From positions 744,001 to 808,000 of the forward strand of contig JAHGAU010000009.1 in assembly GCA_019925105.1 (NCBI GenBank): DNA of 64,000 bases. Reading direction: 5' to 3'. The position numbers and the translations under genes are program-made. This DNA comes from Niebla homalea (lineage: Eukaryota > Ascomycota > Lecanoromycetes > Lecanorales > Ramalinaceae). Positions 1 to 11,800 of the stretch are shown here, one piece after another (the first letter of the stretch is position 1; the number at the start of each line of letters is the position of its first letter). The notes under the pieces were generated by a model. That model was not told the DNA's origin and ran no database searches. It was given only the letters and a program-made list of their open reading frames with translations.

Positions 1-266
1 CCAGGCACTGATGTGTATTGACAAGGTTGCGCATTAACCATGGCTGCTCATATCTTGCCATCACAAATCTGGCTCAAGCCTAGTCTGACGCCTGCATTAT
101 TGACCTTGCTAAGATTGGTTTCTGAACCTTCCATCGGGTCGTCCTCAAGTCTTGCTGCAGCCTAAAAGGCCTACCTATGACCTCAGGTTGCCAATCGCTG
201 CCAGATCGCTTCATAACTTGGTCTTCTCCCCCTCTCCATCAGCACGATCCCATATCAAACCGAAAA

Positions 267-1274
267 ATGCCGTCCTCGGCCACCAACACCCCCTACTGGC
301 AGAACAACCTCCCCCCCACCCTCCAACCCCAAACCTGCCCCCCCTTCCTCGTCGACATCTCCGAGCGCAACAAATCCATCCTGCTCTCCCCGCAAGCCGA
401 CTACGTCCCCATGTCCTGGTCCGAGATCCAGGACGTCGTCGGCCGGGACGACATGCCGGCCTTTCGACGGGCACCGCTGGATCTGCGGAGGTATCTCGAA
501 TTTGTGTGGGGGATCCAGCAGCGTTGGCAGGGTGGGGTGATGGGGTTTGTGACGGCGAGGAGGCTGGGATGGGGGGTGGGGAAAGGGGGAGAGTTGGTGG
601 TGGGCAGTGGTGGGAAGGGGGGTTTTGAGGATGAAGGTAGGTCTGACCTTTCTTTCCTTCCTTCCTATGTTCCACTGATTTGTTTATTTCTATTATCCTT
701 GGTTGTTTGTAAAAGCGTCATCCAAGATTCTCATGCTGCTGCATTTCTGCGAAATCTGGTGATATCGACGCCCGGTTGCTTTGGGGGGCCCCGGTCTTTA
801 TTGAAGAATGCAATCAACATTAGGTGATGTCAAGGTCCTCTTCAACGACTGGCCTTATGGAGTTGAAAAGGGTATCAGCCATCTCGTGGTGTGGACCAAA
901 TTCGAGCTTGACACGGACGGGGAAAAGGGGAAATTGACGGCGCCGGCGAGGGAGAGGGTCGACCGATTTGTCAACGAAACATTTGGAGAGAAGGTTGGCA
1001 GGGATAAGGTAAGGATCTTGCCATCTCGCATACCCGTGTGTCACTTCTGCATCCCTCCGGGTCTGTGCATTCGTGGTGTTTTTACGTAAATTCGAGGATT
1101 TTACGTAAGGAAAGGAATTGGAAGAACCTAAAGTCCGTGCATGCGGTCGAGCATTTCCATGTGATGCTCAATCATGTGGACGTGGACTTCTTGAGAGAGA
1201 TCACCAACGGCGATCGACCGCTATGCGGCTTGGTCGAGGAGGAGGAGGCATTCCGAGAGCTGGTGAAACCCTGA
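267..1274 (+). CDS. GIG1-like protein (DUF3605 family)
   Basis: Three exons, 267..636, 824..1008 and 1110..1274, joined by GT-AG introns with consistent phase, give 239 aa. The protein resembles the fungal DUF3605 family, which includes the Candida GlcNAc-induced protein GIG1. Visible family marks are the N-terminal CPPFL segment, the [15 protein letters not shown] block in exon 2 and the [19 protein letters not shown] block in exon 3. The biochemical role of the family is not established; no signal peptide or membrane segment is evident. I chose the ATG at 267 because family members begin with a short Met-Pro-Ser/Thr segment before TPxWQ; an in-frame ATG at 177 would add 30 residues. The gene converges on the DUF8004-like gene. 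Exon 3's 5' edge (AG at 1108-1109) is the least certain boundary. Confidence 0.85.
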
Positions 1275-1874
1275 ACGTATGTTCATCCTGATGAAAGGAA
1301 TTGTACGGCCTGGATGAATGCCACCTGTATTTCTTAAACCAGTATCATGACTACTGTAACTTGTCTTGAGCGTTGTGTAGTAAAACAACGGAGCCTACAC
1401 GCGACAGTGACGCCGTGGCAGCATTAAAATTCGGTTCAAATGTCGCCAAAAGGCTCAGGTCTGCGCGGCACCGTTTAGCAGTGGGGGTATATTACTGAAG
1501 AAAGGACGGGAAAGCTGCATTCTCTATGCTAGAAATTCAGGAGCCCAGGTAATACATACATGATTATGTGGTTAATCGGAGGCACATGTCGGTTCAAAGT
1601 TAAACAATCGGTACTCTCTAAATGATTGCAAAATGTCTAAGATAGATCCAAAAATGATGACAAGTGAGAAGGCGCCATATTGTGCTTGCGCAAATACAAG
1701 ACTCAAAGCGGGTATCGTGTGAACGGAACAAGATATTGAAACCAGATCCTCTTTCAAACAATCATATCAAAGCAATAGGCGCACTCATTCACTCTCACCC
1801 TTCGTATCAGAACTCCTGCCCGCCAACCCACTCCCTACGATACAAAGCAAGCGCCACCCTCAAGCCATGCCATG
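1275..1874. other. Convergent intergenic region
   Basis: This 600-bp spacer lies between the 3' ends of the GIG1-like and DUF8004-like genes. It presumably holds both 3' UTRs. I see no gene, tRNA or repeat in it. Confidence 0.6.
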
Positions 1875-3935
1875 TCACGAAGTTCTTGGCCTTAACCACC
1901 GAAATCGATCTGCCGCGGACGCGTCTTCGTACGCTGTCACGTCTGGACCAGTCCAAGGCGGCATACCCCTCAGCTTCGCATAGACGAAGTAATCTGCGTT
2001 TGCCCGAGACCACAATTGAGGAGTCTCTAGTGCGATATTGCTGAGGACTTGCAATATTCCATAGAGGAGCACCCAACGCTCTTGTCGGACGATGCGCGGG
2101 TCTTCGTCACCCACTCGATCCGATTTCTCAAATTCCAGGAAAGCTTTAACAAGGTGGTTGTTCGTCATTTCGGGTCCAAGTAAAATGGCGTTGGTAGCCT
2201 CACGGGAAGCCGCAATAATACGCTTTTTCAAGGATTTGTCTTTGCCGACGAACAGTGACTTGTTTTCTGCCTGCCTTGCTGCGTCGCCTACTTGAACCGA
2301 TTGAGGGAAAAGAGGGAAAGGGTGCGGGATGTGAGGATACTTCATCTTTTGGTCCAACGCTATGAGAATTTGCTCAAGGTCAAGGCCACCAGTCTTCTGC
2401 TTGCCATTTTGAGACTCATTCAGCGAAAAAACATCCATTCCGCGGCTGAGCAGTCTTCCTGAAGCGTCCCAAACGACATCCTGGTTGACATAGTAATTAT
2501 ACAGCGCACAAAAATCGGCCTGTAGCTGCGTCACTAAACTTCGATTGAGCCAATCTTCAGACAAGTCTGCAGGCCGAGGAGGCCAGGTTCTGTAGACTTT
2601 CTCATAGTGGCTCTGCAAAAAGCGACGGAAGGAGGCAAAAGCTGGAGGCACTGAACAATGGCCATCCGTCCTCGCAAGCCATACATCGTCAAATCGGAAG
2701 TCTCTGAGCCTGTGTTCGGACTCGTGGACTGTGACATGCATTTCCAGACTCGACCGTTCTAGAAGAGTATTGGAGACATGACTGATGCTCTGAAACTCTG
2801 GCATTGGTCGTAGCTTTCCGAGCATCCCGCTGCAGTGGACGAAACCTTCCCTCCATCCTTCTTGCCATAGATTGTCCTCACTCCACGCCAGTAAACCTGC
2901 TGCTGCAGTGGGAACACCACTAACAATGTGGAACTGATTTCTGAGTAGATATCTCATGATGATTTGCGTAGAGCTCAGAGTAGGGAAAAGGTTAAGGTCT
3001 TCTACACGCTCCTGAAGATCAACGAGGGCTTGATAGAAGGTCAATCCAACCAACGGCTTGTCTTTCAGTAAGGCTACTAGATTGCGAGTGGTGAGCATGT
3101 GACGTAAAATGTCCAGCCGGACTGCATTCGGTGGCGGCGGAAAGTGAATATCGTAACGAACAGGGACTGTCTCGTTTCGTTGTGGTGCACGGGCTTTCCC
3201 GCTAAGGCTTAACGATTTCATGCCCGTCAACGAAGAAGACGAAGAATCGGCTTGAGAGGCTGGTCGAGGGGATGTTGCTGTATTACGCCGACCGTCTCGC
3301 AGCTTTGAGGCGAGATAATCGGACTTGGTTTCTTGCAGCAGAGCTGCATGAACCCGGAACGATGGTTCCTCTCGATGATATCCGAACCAGATGAAGGTGT
3401 CGCCTGCTTGATCCCATAGATCTGGATCCTGAGACGTTGATCAGTCCATCAAGAGCTTGCTGGATGCAGGGAACACGCTTACCGCCTTCAATTTGCCCCA
3501 TGCTTCGGGCGCTCGTGCGCTTCCGGGCCACCTTCTCGTGCTGGCAGCCTGCTCCAGCCCTTTCAATTCGATTCGGCGCTCTGCGGTGCTCCGTATGGGT
3601 TGGTTCGCCTCGATTGTCACCTGTGTCCCCAACTGACCATCGTGAATGGCGGTACGTTGGCTGTTGCTGCCAGATCTCAAGCTCTCTTGGGGGTCGTCTC
3701 TTCGGAAGATGCCGCGAAGTCTGTTCCTTTGATCGGTTGATCTTGACGGAGAAGTCGATTCACGTAAGGATGATGCCGAATCAGCAGTGGCAGCAGAGGT
3801 CTCAACAACGATAGATGTCCGTTGAACTAGCCATGGGGTGTGACCCTGCTTCCAGTCCTCGTCATTCTTGGAGTCTGTTGCTGTGTTCGATTCGGTATAT
3901 TGCGGAGGCGGTGAGCCCCATCTATCGAGATCCAT
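1875..3935 (-). CDS. DUF8004-like fungal protein of unknown function
   Basis: Two exons on the minus strand, 3935..3483 and 3428..1875, with a 54-nt GT-AG intron in phase 0, give 668 aa. The first ~150 residues are Ser/Thr/Arg-rich and look disordered. A conserved block starts at the exon 2 boundary (GDTFIWFGYHREEPSFRVHA region), and another lies near the C terminus (RWVLLYGILQVLS, then MPPW). I associate these blocks with an uncharacterised Pezizomycotina family that I believe is catalogued as DUF8004. I see no catalytic motif, signal peptide or membrane helix. The start is the ATG at 3935, after which the frame stays open. The family assignment is from memory of its motifs; the gene structure itself is well supported. 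Confidence 0.8.
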
Positions 3936-5681
3936 GAAGGACTGGTCGTGATGGTATGGGATAGTTGTAGATCAGACACAGTAGCGCTATCGTGCCCCAG
4001 GCTCCTATCATCCAATGGATGATCTACTTGAAGTTTGCTGCAAGGTAATAGCTCTAAAACACTTCATCTTGATATACGGAGTGATAATTGCTGGTCAGGC
4101 GAGTATGACTGGTAAGGGATTGATGCTCAAGTGAAATCGGTGTAGATTCGCTTGTCAATTGGCGATAGCAGCGAATTAACGATTCTCTCCGTGCTGTCAA
4201 GCGGCAATTGACATTTAGTGGTCGCATTTGGCAGTTGGTCAGGAACAGCAGCGCTAATGCGCCACTTGTTGCACGATTCGCTTAAAGACAGCCAACAGCT
4301 CGGGGATTTCTTTATGAAACATATGTATATCATTGGAGCGGGTCATTTGACACCCGCTAGTCAGACACTTGAGTACGTCTGTTACTTCGGGTCATATGCA
4401 TGATAAGGTTAGGACGTCTGGATACTATTTGTCCATGTCCTGTGAATCCGTCATATTGTGATGATAAAATCGTCAGCCCCTATCAACAGCAAATCAACAA
4501 GACTTGAATTGTTGTATGAGACTACGAGGCGAATCCAATGATGGTTCCAGAAGTTGATCTGGCTCTAGGGGTCATGGAGCTATGATCGAAGAGATCAACA
4601 CACTAGAGCCAGTTGGTTCCAAGTTTGTGTTTTGTGAATTGTGATCCCGCCTCTACGATTCAGGCTTGGCTGGCTAGACTGGTCAGAAGGTCGGCAAGTA
4701 AGGAAGGAATAATAATAATAGCAATATTATGAATAGGCCCATCTCAGCCACTTAGGGCACTACGGTACATAACACCTCCGACGTGGGTCGTGCTTGTAGA
4801 CCTTCAAGGCTTCCGGTGTGAGCTCGACAGAGCTCAAGATTCGACTGTACAGGTCGTTGTTCGGCACCTATGCCGGACAGGGCAACAGACAGGACGAGAA
4901 AGTTGTCACAACTAATAGACCCTTGGTCTGCATAGGATCTAGCCCCAGAATGAACAGGGTTTGCAAGTTACAACAACGATCTTGCTTTATCAAGATGTTT
5001 AGACGTGGGGATTAGCGCTCCGATGATATCTAGCACGTGCTTTTTGTCCTTACGCTAAATTAGGCAACTCGGCCCAGCGGGCAGCGCACCCGTGGCAAAA
5101 TCTGGGGTACGGAAAAATGAATAGCGTTCGTATTAAGGTTGGAGAACGACTAGCGTTAGTAGCGTCATCAACCTAAACACCTTGATTTGATAGGCGGGCC
5201 AATGCGAGCTCAGGGGTAAATCCCCAATAGCCACCATGGGATGCCAATGTTCACTAATTTGGACAGCTCATCTTGCAATCCCTGATGCCTGTGGAAAAGG
5301 AGAATGGCTAGACCTTCCTCGACTTGCGAGCATGGACCGGGTCCTGACACCTAACCCACCGCTTATGTTGAAAGTGAATGATGGTACTTGACTTCGATCT
5401 CACCAGTCACATCGGCCGTCGTCTCTTTAGAGCATGGACCTATGACAATGCACCTTTTTTGCACGCCAATAATTAATCGTCTCTCCACTTCTATCAGCCG
5501 ACTCCCGCAATAATCAGTATGCCTTCTTTGCTTCGTGTCAGTGCTTGCTTGACTTGCTTCCTCTCTTTTACGCCCGGTTGAGCAATAACTTCCCAATTGT
5601 GGAAAAGAAGAGTCACGGCCTGATGTGAGAAACTTGATATCACTAGGATATCAACTCATTGAACGAGGGCGACGGCCCAAA
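3936..5681. other. Long gene-free region upstream of the nitrate transporter
   Basis: This 1.75-kb region separates the divergently oriented DUF8004-like gene and nitrate transporter. No coding frame looks real. It contains a short AAT-repeat tract near 4710 and an inverted-repeat structure at 4553-4612 (listed separately). Its length suits the large regulated promoters of nitrogen genes, but I found no clear NirA-type CTCCGHGG site. Confidence 0.5.
4553..4612. repeat. Overlapping inverted repeats
   Basis: CTGGCTCTAG at 4559-4568 is the exact reverse complement of CTAGAGCCAG at 4603-4612. GTTGATCT at 4553-4560 is the exact reverse complement of AGATCAAC at 4592-4599. The two left arms overlap by two bases and the pairings interleave, so only one full hairpin can form at a time. 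TGGTTCCA-like direct repeats flank the structure (4542 and 4614). Its function is unknown. Confidence 0.55.
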
Positions 5682-7214
5682 ATGGCATTCAAGGTATCGC
5701 TGCTGTGGTCCAATCCGGACATCAATTCAGTCAGCAGTAAAGCGCGGTCGATACCTGTCCTGAACCCATTGAACATCTATGGCCGTGTCTTCCTGCTTTC
5801 TTGGTTCGGCTTCTTCATCGCCTTCTGGTCCTGGTATGCCTTCCCTCCACTCTTGACTGTCACAATAAAGGACGACCTGAATCTCTCACACTCCGATATT
5901 GCAAATTCCAATATCCTAGGTCTGGTTGCCACCTTGTTGGTCCGGCTCGGGGCAGGAAGCGCATGCGATCGCTTTGGGCCAAGGTGGACTTTCGCCGCTA
6001 TTCTCTTGGTCGGCGCCATCCCCACGGCGCTCGCAGGGACAGTCACCACACCTGCCGGTGTGATCGCAGTGAGGTTTTTTGTTGGCATTCTTGGTGGAAG
6101 TTTCATTCCCTGTCAGGTATGGACGACAGGGTTCTTTGACAGAAACGTGGTCGGCACCGCAAACTCGCTGACCGCCGGTCTCGGTAACGCTGGTTCTGGG
6201 GTGACATACTTTGTTATGCCAGCCATTGTCAATTCGCTGGTCCAGTATCAAGATCTGACTCCTCATGTTGCGTGGCGGGTATCCTTCGTCATCCCCTTCA
6301 TTCTCATCACCCTGACTGCCGTGGTCATGATTCTTACCTGTCCGGACACACCAACAGGCTCATGGTCGTCGCGAAGCCGTGATATGCAACGTCATCTTGA
6401 CATGCGGGACACTTTCTTCACAACGATGGGGAACCGAAGCGACAATCACGCGCCAAGCCTTGACTCTCGAAGTCTCTCGAACAATGATACAGTCAAGCTC
6501 AATACGCAGCGCATGGGAAACGCCACGTATGGGGCCAACGCTCAAGAAGACGAATTATTGGCAGCCGCATCTTGGGAGCTAGTGGAAAAGCCCACATACC
6601 ACAGCACCGCAAAAGCAATCTTCTCCTTACCCACTTGGACGCTCATTGCGCTCTATTTCGGCACTTTTGGCACTGAGCTGGCCGTCAACTCAATCTTGGG
6701 GGCATTCTACCACAAGAATTTTGCATACCTTGGGGAGACCGGATCCGGCAATTGGGCGGCCATGTTTGGATTGCTGAATGCCGTTTTCCGGCCCGCAGGA
6801 GGAATTATAAGCGACCTCATGTACAAAATGACGGGCTCGCTTTGGGGGAAAAAGATGCTGTCTCATGGGTTGGCGATTGTGACGGGCGCTGTGCTTTTGC
6901 TCATTGGTCTGCTTGATACTGAACACTTGCCTACAATGGTGGGATTGCATGTTTTACTCGCTTTCTTCGAGGAGGCGGCAAACGGCTCATGCTTCTCTCT
7001 TGTTCCGCATGTCCATCCCACGTCGAATGGTCTGATCACCGGTGTGACAGGAGCTGCAGGTGATTTGGGAGGGATTTTCTTCCTTCTGATCGCTCGCTAC
7101 AGCGGCACTGACTATGGTAGAGTATACTGGCTGGTCGGTGTAATTGTCATCGCGGTGAATGTCCTGGTCGTTTGGATTCGGCCAATACCCAAGGGGCAAT
7201 TAGGAGGCAGATGA
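5682..7214 (+). CDS. NNP-family nitrate/nitrite transporter (NrtA/CrnA-like)
   Basis: An intronless frame of 510 aa, matching the ~507 aa of fungal NrtA. This is a 12-helix major facilitator of the plasma membrane that imports nitrate with protons. The N terminus (IPVLNPLNIYGRVFLLSWFG) and the LVRLGAGSACDRFGPR loop are typical. Both substrate arginines are present: the LVRL Arg in helix 2 and the FRPAGG Arg in helix 8. A long charged loop follows helix 6. The ATG at 5682 fits the family N terminus and has an adenine at -3; the upstream in-frame codon at 5625 is GTG. The two nitrate signatures are unusual: the first reads AGLGNAGSG (Leu for Trp, Ser for Gly) and the second GAAGDLGG (Asp461 for the usual Asn). 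No nitrate or nitrite reductase lies beside it in this window. Substrate preference is therefore uncertain. Confidence 0.9.
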   Translation: MAFKVSLLWSNPDINSVSSKARSIPVLNPLNIYGRVFLLSWFGFFIAFWSWYAFPPLLTVTIKDDLNLSHSDIANSNILGLVATLLVRLGAGSACDRFGPRWTFAAILLVGAIPTALAGTVTTPAGVIAVRFFVGILGGSFIPCQVWTTGFFDRNVVGTANSLTAGLGNAGSGVTYFVMPAIVNSLVQYQDLTPHVAWRVSFVIPFILITLTAVVMILTCPDTPTGSWSSRSRDMQRHLDMRDTFFTTMGNRSDNHAPSLDSRSLSNNDTVKLNTQRMGNATYGANAQEDELLAAASWELVEKPTYHSTAKAIFSLPTWTLIALYFGTFGTELAVNSILGAFYHKNFAYLGETGSGNWAAMFGLLNAVFRPAGGIISDLMYKMTGSLWGKKMLSHGLAIVTGAVLLLIGLLDTEHLPTMVGLHVLLAFFEEAANGSCFSLVPHVHPTSNGLITGVTGAAGDLGGIFFLLIARYSGTDYGRVYWLVGVIVIAVNVLVVWIRPIPKGQLGGR

Positions 7215-7523
7215 GCGTAATGTCATATTGGATATCTCTTCATCCGAGCGAGAGGACCATGGATACCACGAAGCCATATTGCGAAAGATATTGACAGATC
7301 ATTGATGCGACTGCATGAAAGGGACGACTTGTACATAGGCATAGGCGAACGAAGAACCGTAATGAAAGCCAGTACCTGTCAACGGATCCAACAGATTTCA
7401 ATCATCTCGCGCCTCCTCTCCTCTATCTTTCGAACAAGTCTCATGCAGGGTTTTCTATGCGCGGTACAGTGGTACACATGCCTGTTGAAACAGATCACTC
7501 CACATGAGCCTCGCCAACGAGCG
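7215..7523. other. Convergent intergenic region
   Basis: A 309-bp spacer between the stop codons of the nitrate transporter and the DUF1330-like gene. It presumably carries both 3' UTRs; nothing else is visible. Confidence 0.5.
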
Positions 7524-8406
7524 CTACAAACGGGCCTTCCCCGCGACCTGATCAATCTCCACCTCACTCGTGCACAAGATACACGTATCCCTCAAGCTCG
7601 GCACGCGCCACCCCTGATTCGCCTTCTGATAATCCTCACTCGCTAGCATATCCGCGAAATGCTCGAGGCTGGGATAATGTGCCAGCGCGACCTGATTTTC
7701 CCCAAATCACCCACATCAGTCCTCATTCCCCACATATACAATTCACCGTTTCAGGAGCAACAAAGATCACGAGCAGTAAAGGAAGGCGATTCTTGGACCT
7801 CACCTCATCCCACTCCGTTTCCCCCACCGCTCTCCCCACAATCTTCGCCACCCCACCCCGCCTCGACCCCACCGACTCCGCGAACGCTCGGCCATACTTT
7901 GCGTATTCCCCCCTCATGCCCGGGTTGAAAGCCAGGAGGTTGAGCATGCTCACAGCGCCGGCGGGGCCATCCCCGCTCTGGATCCATTGCCCGAGTTCGG
8001 CGGTGAGTTCCAACCGCTGAGCAGAATCGGCCACGCGCGGGTTGCCCAGCGAGCCCGATAGTGAGGGCACCGAGCCAGGGGGTGGGTCCAGTAACCGCGC
8101 GTTTCGGGAATGGAAGTTGGAGATCAGGGCGGAGGGGACACCGGCTTGGATGCTCCATTGGCGGCGGGTCATGGAGGTAATGGTGGAGGGGAGGGAGGCG
8201 GATGAGGTTGGGAGGATGAGGAGGACATCCCATTCAGTGAGGTTATCGATTGGTATAAGCGCGTCTTTGGACAGGGTTGTAGGCGTGATGATCCATCTCA
8301 CGACTTTGGCGAGGACAAGGGGTTTGGGGGTGGAGGATTGGATGGCATGGTGGAATTGGTCCCAATTGGACTTTAGGGATAGGAGGTGGATCGTGCAGAC
8401 TGGCAT
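7524..8406 (-). CDS. DUF1330-like / dimeric alpha-beta barrel protein
   Basis: Two exons on the minus strand, 8406..7804 and 7691..7524, separated by a 112-nt GT-AG intron, give 256 aa. The C-terminal half, with a VSMLNLLAF strand, an YAKYGRAFAE helix and the exon 2 segment HYPSLEHFADMLASEDYQKA, follows the DUF1330 pattern (ferredoxin-like dimeric barrel). The N-terminal half (MPVCTIHLLSL) may be a second, degenerate copy of the same fold. No cofactor or catalytic motif is certain. The start is the first in-frame ATG; the frame is open a little further upstream but only with TTG. It lies downstream of the sterol-glucosyltransferase-like gene on the same strand. Confidence 0.75.
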
Positions 8407-8853
8407 TGTGAGATCTTTGGATGAGACATCCAATTGGGGATGCGGTACGGCATGGCCCTGCCTGATTTTACAGGAGGTACTCTACAACTGCAAAGGTCTT
8501 TTCGTCATCTTTTGAGGGGGTTGGCGACAATGCCGAGGCTGATGAGTACGGCGGTCCAAATGGGCCAACGGCACATCTTTGATCATTTTACCCCTTTACG
8601 GATCTGTTGTGTCGTTACACAGAAAATGAAGGTTTGTATATCGAAAGTGTACTGATTAATGCAAGGACATCGTGCTGAAGATGATGGTGATCTGATTCAT
8701 TACAACATTGTGAAATTAAAATCTGGACTCGATTTCTGACAGGGGTGTGAGCTTCGCGAGATATGTACAACGGACTGTCGTCGCTTTAATCTCTTGAGGT
8801 CTCTAGACATCTATCATGCTCACTGCCTCTTCCTAGCCAGCCAAGTAGCTCAG
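8407..8853. other. Intergenic region upstream of the DUF1330-like gene
   Basis: A 447-bp spacer between two minus-strand genes. It should contain the promoter of the DUF1330-like gene and the 3' UTR of the glucosyltransferase gene. I recognise no motif. Confidence 0.45.
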
Positions 8854-11800
8854 CTATGTCGAGGCGTCCTTAGACGACTGCTCTTCACCTTCCTTCAGAC
8901 CAAGACTGGCTTGCATCGCACGTTCAAGCTCCGCGTCATGAGACTCAGCAGATCTAGTCGGTGGGGCCATCTTTCCCTTGTGCTCTTCCTCCAGTAGACT
9001 CTGCTTCCTTACATATTCAAGCACGATCTCTTCTTCTGTCTGCGACTTGGATGATTCTTGAGCATGATCATCATGGGCACGTTTGGATAGCTCGATTGCC
9101 TCCTGGAGTTCCTGGTCTTGAGTATTTCCTCCAACCTCAGTCTTCGACCGCTCAATGACGGCTTTGACATGTTCCTCCCCCTCGCTCTCTATACCCGAAT
9201 CGGCAAAGACTTCTTCGTCAGGGGCACTGTGTACGCGGGTGAGATGACCATGTTCTTGCAGGCTCTGTTCGATGGCTTTCTCCAGATGCTTGTCGTGTTC
9301 TTTCGGTAAGCCAGTCCTCGTAAGCTGAGCTTCTTTGATGGACGCTTTGATTGCTCTTTCGATGGCCGCTTCATCATTGCCGTGATGTGACGCAGACTGA
9401 AGCTCCATCACACTTGCCCGAATGGCGCGTTCAATCATTTGGTCTTCTTCCGGGTTGCCCTTCGAAGTTGCTGCCACTGACGCTTGAATGGCCTCCTCGA
9501 AGTCATCCTCGGTACCGTGACTGGAGCTCGGCGCAGTCGCAAAATGGGAAAGTGGATCAGGAATAGAGCTTTCAGGAGATACGGTAGACTTCCTCGCTGT
9601 GACATCTTGACTTTTCTGCTTTTCCGCTTTTGTCTTGCGCTCGTCCCAGCTCGGGTGTCGCGATCGAGACAAGCCATGACGTGCATGAAGGCTACCATGA
9701 CGGTGCTGCTCTTTTTCTTTAGCCAGGTCCACTTGAATCGCTTGCCACCGGCTAACAACGTCAAGTCGCTCTTCACGCTTTGACTCGTTCCATTCTTGAA
9801 ATCCTTGCGTCGTCCTTGCTGCTACAATGTAATTTTGTACACTAGATCCCAGGTGTCTTTGTATTTCTTTGTAAACCCCTTTGAGAGTGTATCCGGGTAA
9901 TCCGAAGAAGGCTGTACTTGTCAGTGGAACTGTCAACGACTGCAATGAAACACTCACCGGCTGATGGTTTGAGGAAGAAGCCCCCGATACCCTTACCAAA
10001 CCCTTTGACAAAACCTGCGACGCCCTCTTTCTTGGCTCCCTCTATCGGCTGCGTCACGACACCGGAGATGCCATCGAACATGCCATAGCCAAATTCCTAA
10101 GTAGGTAAGCAAGAGTTCTCGCGTGAGGGAAGCAGACGTCAGAAAAAGGCACACTCACCTTTCCAGCAGCTTTTAGTCCGCTTTGAAGATCTGTCACCTT
10201 ATCCGACTGCCGGACTGTTTGGTCACCATACAATTTCGGAGCATTGTGAAAGCCTCTAGCGACTCCCATCGTAAAGTCCATGGGCGATTTCGCAAGAGCT
10301 CCGCTCATACGGCCAATTCCCTTCCCAGCACCAAGCGCAGCTTCGAAAGTAATCTGGCCAGAATTTCGTCTTTCGTGTTTCGATTCCGCAGTTGAAGCAG
10401 CTCTGCTAGGACTTGGATGGCGAGATCGTGATCGAGAAGACGCACGTGACAAAGATCCTCGTAATGCTGAAGCCATGGCTCGAGGTGGACAATGACTATC
10501 TTTCGAAGTTGTGGGGGATATCGGATCAGTATGAGAGGCCGGGGTATGTGTACTAGGTGAAGTTGGATGGTCCTGCGATCCACTGCGTCCCTGCTTGATA
10601 TCCTCATGGCTTCGCGATTCTTGGCTTGATAATGTGTTCGAGAATTCTACCGATTCTTTTGAGGGGCTCGCAGTCTTCGAGACCTCAGTACCTGAACTAG
10701 GTTGCAAACCGGGTGTGTTCGAGGCCTCAGAAGGTTTTATCTTCATAGCACGTAATATCTCAACCGGGAAATCTGCAGCGCCCATCATGAGGCTGCCAAA
10801 TGTGCCCAAGATAGCTGAAGCGCCGCCAGATATTGGGTCCCAAGGCCCGTCTTCGGAGTCATACTCTCGAGGTCTAAACAATTTGAGATCATTGAAATCC
10901 AACAGTCCTTCGTTGCCCAAAGTAGTTGCAGCAAAGGCGCTCAGTCGAATTTTTGTACGCTTGACTCTCCAGGCTGCCGCTCTGCTCGGTGCTAAAGAGC
11001 ATCTCAATGAGTCCACGTTAAGCTTGTCGTTGAAATCCTTTGCACCAACGTCGGTCCCCTTCTCGGAACTGATCTTCGCCCCTAATTCTTGCGCTCGCGC
11101 AAGGGTCGTTGGCTTGAGAGCTTCCATGATGCCAGCGGCCAGATTATCTGCGTTCAGCTGTTTGCTTGGGATCGGCTTCGGACCTGCTCCGGCTTTGGCA
11201 ATCATGGCGCCCCAGAATGGTTGATCGCCAAAGAAAGGCACTATGACGGTCGGCTTTCCTAAAGCTATGCCGGCCGCCGTAGTTCCAGCTCCCCCATGAT
11301 GGACAACGCATGAGACTCTCTTGAAGAGCCAATCGTGTGGTACGTTACCCAGCATGAAAACACCTTCAGGGACTCCTAGGGCATCCCCCCCAAAGCCTCC
11401 CCATCCTTTCGAAACAAGCGCTCTCTGGCCAGTCTTTTTCACAGCCTCGAAGATAAGCTTGGTCATGGCATTTGGATCGTCGACAACAATGGAGCCGAAT
11501 CCTATATACACCGGCGGAGGGCCCGCGTCAAGGAAGGCCTCTAGATCTGGGTTTGGGATAAAGCTGCTGGCCAGGGAGAGAAAGTAGAATCCTGATATTG
11601 AGATGTGAGAGCCCCAATCTTTGGGTTTGGGAATCAAGGCGGGAGACCTTCCAATGGTTCAGTTCCAACAGATGAGTCAAAAGGAGGGCATTGAACCTTA
11701 CCAGCAGTAGGTATAGGGTATGCGAAGTCGATTTGCCATTCCAGGAGCCCACATGAGACTCACAGGCTCTAGACCTAAGCTTCTCTCCCTGAAGCGATTG

